Below, one piece after another: positions 31,584 through 32,345 of a stretch of DNA of 32,345 nt. The DNA is from Planctomycetaceae bacterium (GTDB lineage Bacteria; Planctomycetota; Phycisphaerae; SM23-33). The position numbers were made by a program, and so were the translations under genes. Every line of letters begins with the position of its first letter. Within the stretch, counting starts at the first letter, position 1. Under the pieces are notes generated by a model. The model searched no databases. It was not told the origin of the DNA and saw only the letters and a list, made by a program, of their open reading frames with translations. Where the stretch lies: NCBI GenBank assembly GCA_021371965.1, contig JAJFVE010000029.1:1-32345 (forward strand), in the 5' to 3' direction.

Positions 31584-32345
31584 ATGTCCGATATCATCCT
31601 ATCGCCGCGAGTTCTGATACTCGACACGGACCTGTTTCACCCTCTCGCCGCCGGGATCACCGATTACGCCCGACAGGCCGGCTGGTCGAGCTCGATCCTG
31701 TTCGCCCAGAGGGGCAATGCGTCGATCGCAAATATGGTGAAGAGTTGGGGGGCCGACGCGGTCATCGTCGGGGGCACCCCGCATGGCGGGGACTATCGAA
31801 GATGGCCTCGAGGGCGCACGCCCATGGTCTTGACGCACGATCGGGGCGGCCTGCAGTACGGCGCCGCCGACGTTGTGCTGGGCTTCCGCGCCGCCGGCGA
31901 GATGGGCGGGCAGCACCTCGTCGATCTGGGCTTGCGCAACCTGGCCTATTGCTGGCTGGGCAACTGGTGGCCGCTGAATGAGCAGTTGGAAGGCTTCCGC
32001 GCCGCCGCCGAGGCGGCCGGAGGCACGGTGCATGTGCTGGACTGGTCCTGGCGAGCGGCAAAGGGAGTGGGGCGATCGTACAGCGCCGCGATACGCCGCT
32101 GGCTGGCCGAGCAGGTTCGACCGCTACCCAAGCCGCTGGGGCTGATGGTCGAGAGCGACTGGACGGCGCTGGAGGCCGAGGCGGCGTTTAGCGAGGCGGG
32201 AATCCGGATCCCGGAGGATGTGGCGATCGTCTCGTGCTACAACCTGGCGCCGCTGTGCGAGGGCGCGATCGTGCCGCTGTCCAGCGTGGACATGGACTAT
32301 CACGAGCAGGGCTACCAGGCCGCCGCGATGCTCGACCGCCTGATC
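31584..32345 (+). CDS. XylR/AraC-type transcriptional regulator, copy 2, 3' part missing
   Basis: The visible 254 codons cover the sugar-binding-like N-terminal domain, closely similar to the protein at 28715: shared YCWLG, LEGFRxAA, AAKGxGxSYS, PKPLGLMVESDWT and VAIVSCYN, CEGAxVPLxSVDM. The C-terminal AraC HTH lies past the window end. The ATG at 31584 has a GGCAGGA a few bases upstream. It is divergent from the PEP-CTERM gene at 31419 and is inferred to control it. The family call rests on the full-length paralogue. Confidence 0.87.
   Translation, partial: MSDIILSPRVLILDTDLFHPLAAGITDYARQAGWSSSILFAQRGNASIANMVKSWGADAVIVGGTPHGGDYRRWPRGRTPMVLTHDRGGLQYGAADVVLGFRAAGEMGGQHLVDLGLRNLAYCWLGNWWPLNEQLEGFRAAAEAAGGTVHVLDWSWRAAKGVGRSYSAAIRRWLAEQVRPLPKPLGLMVESDWTALEAEAAFSEAGIRIPEDVAIVSCYNLAPLCEGAIVPLSSVDMDYHEQGYQAAAMLDRLI

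Overview
The window looks like chromosomal DNA of a high-GC planctomycete, probably class Phycisphaerae. This is inferred from two PEP-CTERM surface proteins with the planctomycete-style tail (PEPATMSLLALGG, then an Arg/Lys end), AraC/XylR-type regulators with a sugar-binding-like N-domain, GH78 rhamnosidases, a uroporphyrinogen-decarboxylase-like protein, a DUF2339/DUF3999 membrane pair, and intergenic DNA full of short palindromic repeats. No phage, insertion sequence with a transposase, CRISPR array or rRNA was found.

Layout. 1-1373: N-terminal part of lepA (minus). 1506-7856: a minus-strand sugar-degradation block of GH78 alpha-L-rhamnosidase, terminator, polysaccharide deacetylase and a second rhamnosidase; the last deacetylase/rhamnosidase pair overlaps by one base. 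7953-8492: nitroreductase-fold protein. 8655-9711: ispE and tRNA-Ala(GGC). 9712-12548: a gene-poor, repeat-rich stretch with one DUF4328-like membrane protein and one small HTH protein. 12549-20050: exported repeat/TPR-like protein divergent from a DsbD-type thiol:disulfide protein, then a translationally coupled DUF2339-DUF3999 pair. 20281-24240: L-fucose-isomerase-like protein, URO-D-like protein and an AraC regulator, each bordered by a GTAGCC-type inverted-repeat element. 24440-27009: small membrane protein, winged-helix regulator and a CreD-like membrane protein. 26983-27173: kdpF and the first codons of kdpA, a broken K+-ATPase operon. 27247-32345: two tandem copies of a divergent module, [PEP-CTERM surface protein <-] [-> XylR-type regulator].

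How it fits together. The two rhamnosidases (no visible signal peptides), the deacetylase and the isomerase-like protein point to breakdown of a deoxysugar-containing polysaccharide, but substrate cannot be read from sequence. The most interesting part is the duplicated PEP-CTERM/XylR module: proteins, terminators and divergent layout are paralogous while the intergenic dyads differ, which suggests a family of surface proteins each with its own dedicated sugar-responsive switch. A second theme is intergenic elements built from an array of a short motif facing its reverse complement about 60-140 bp away; several unrelated motifs share this architecture.
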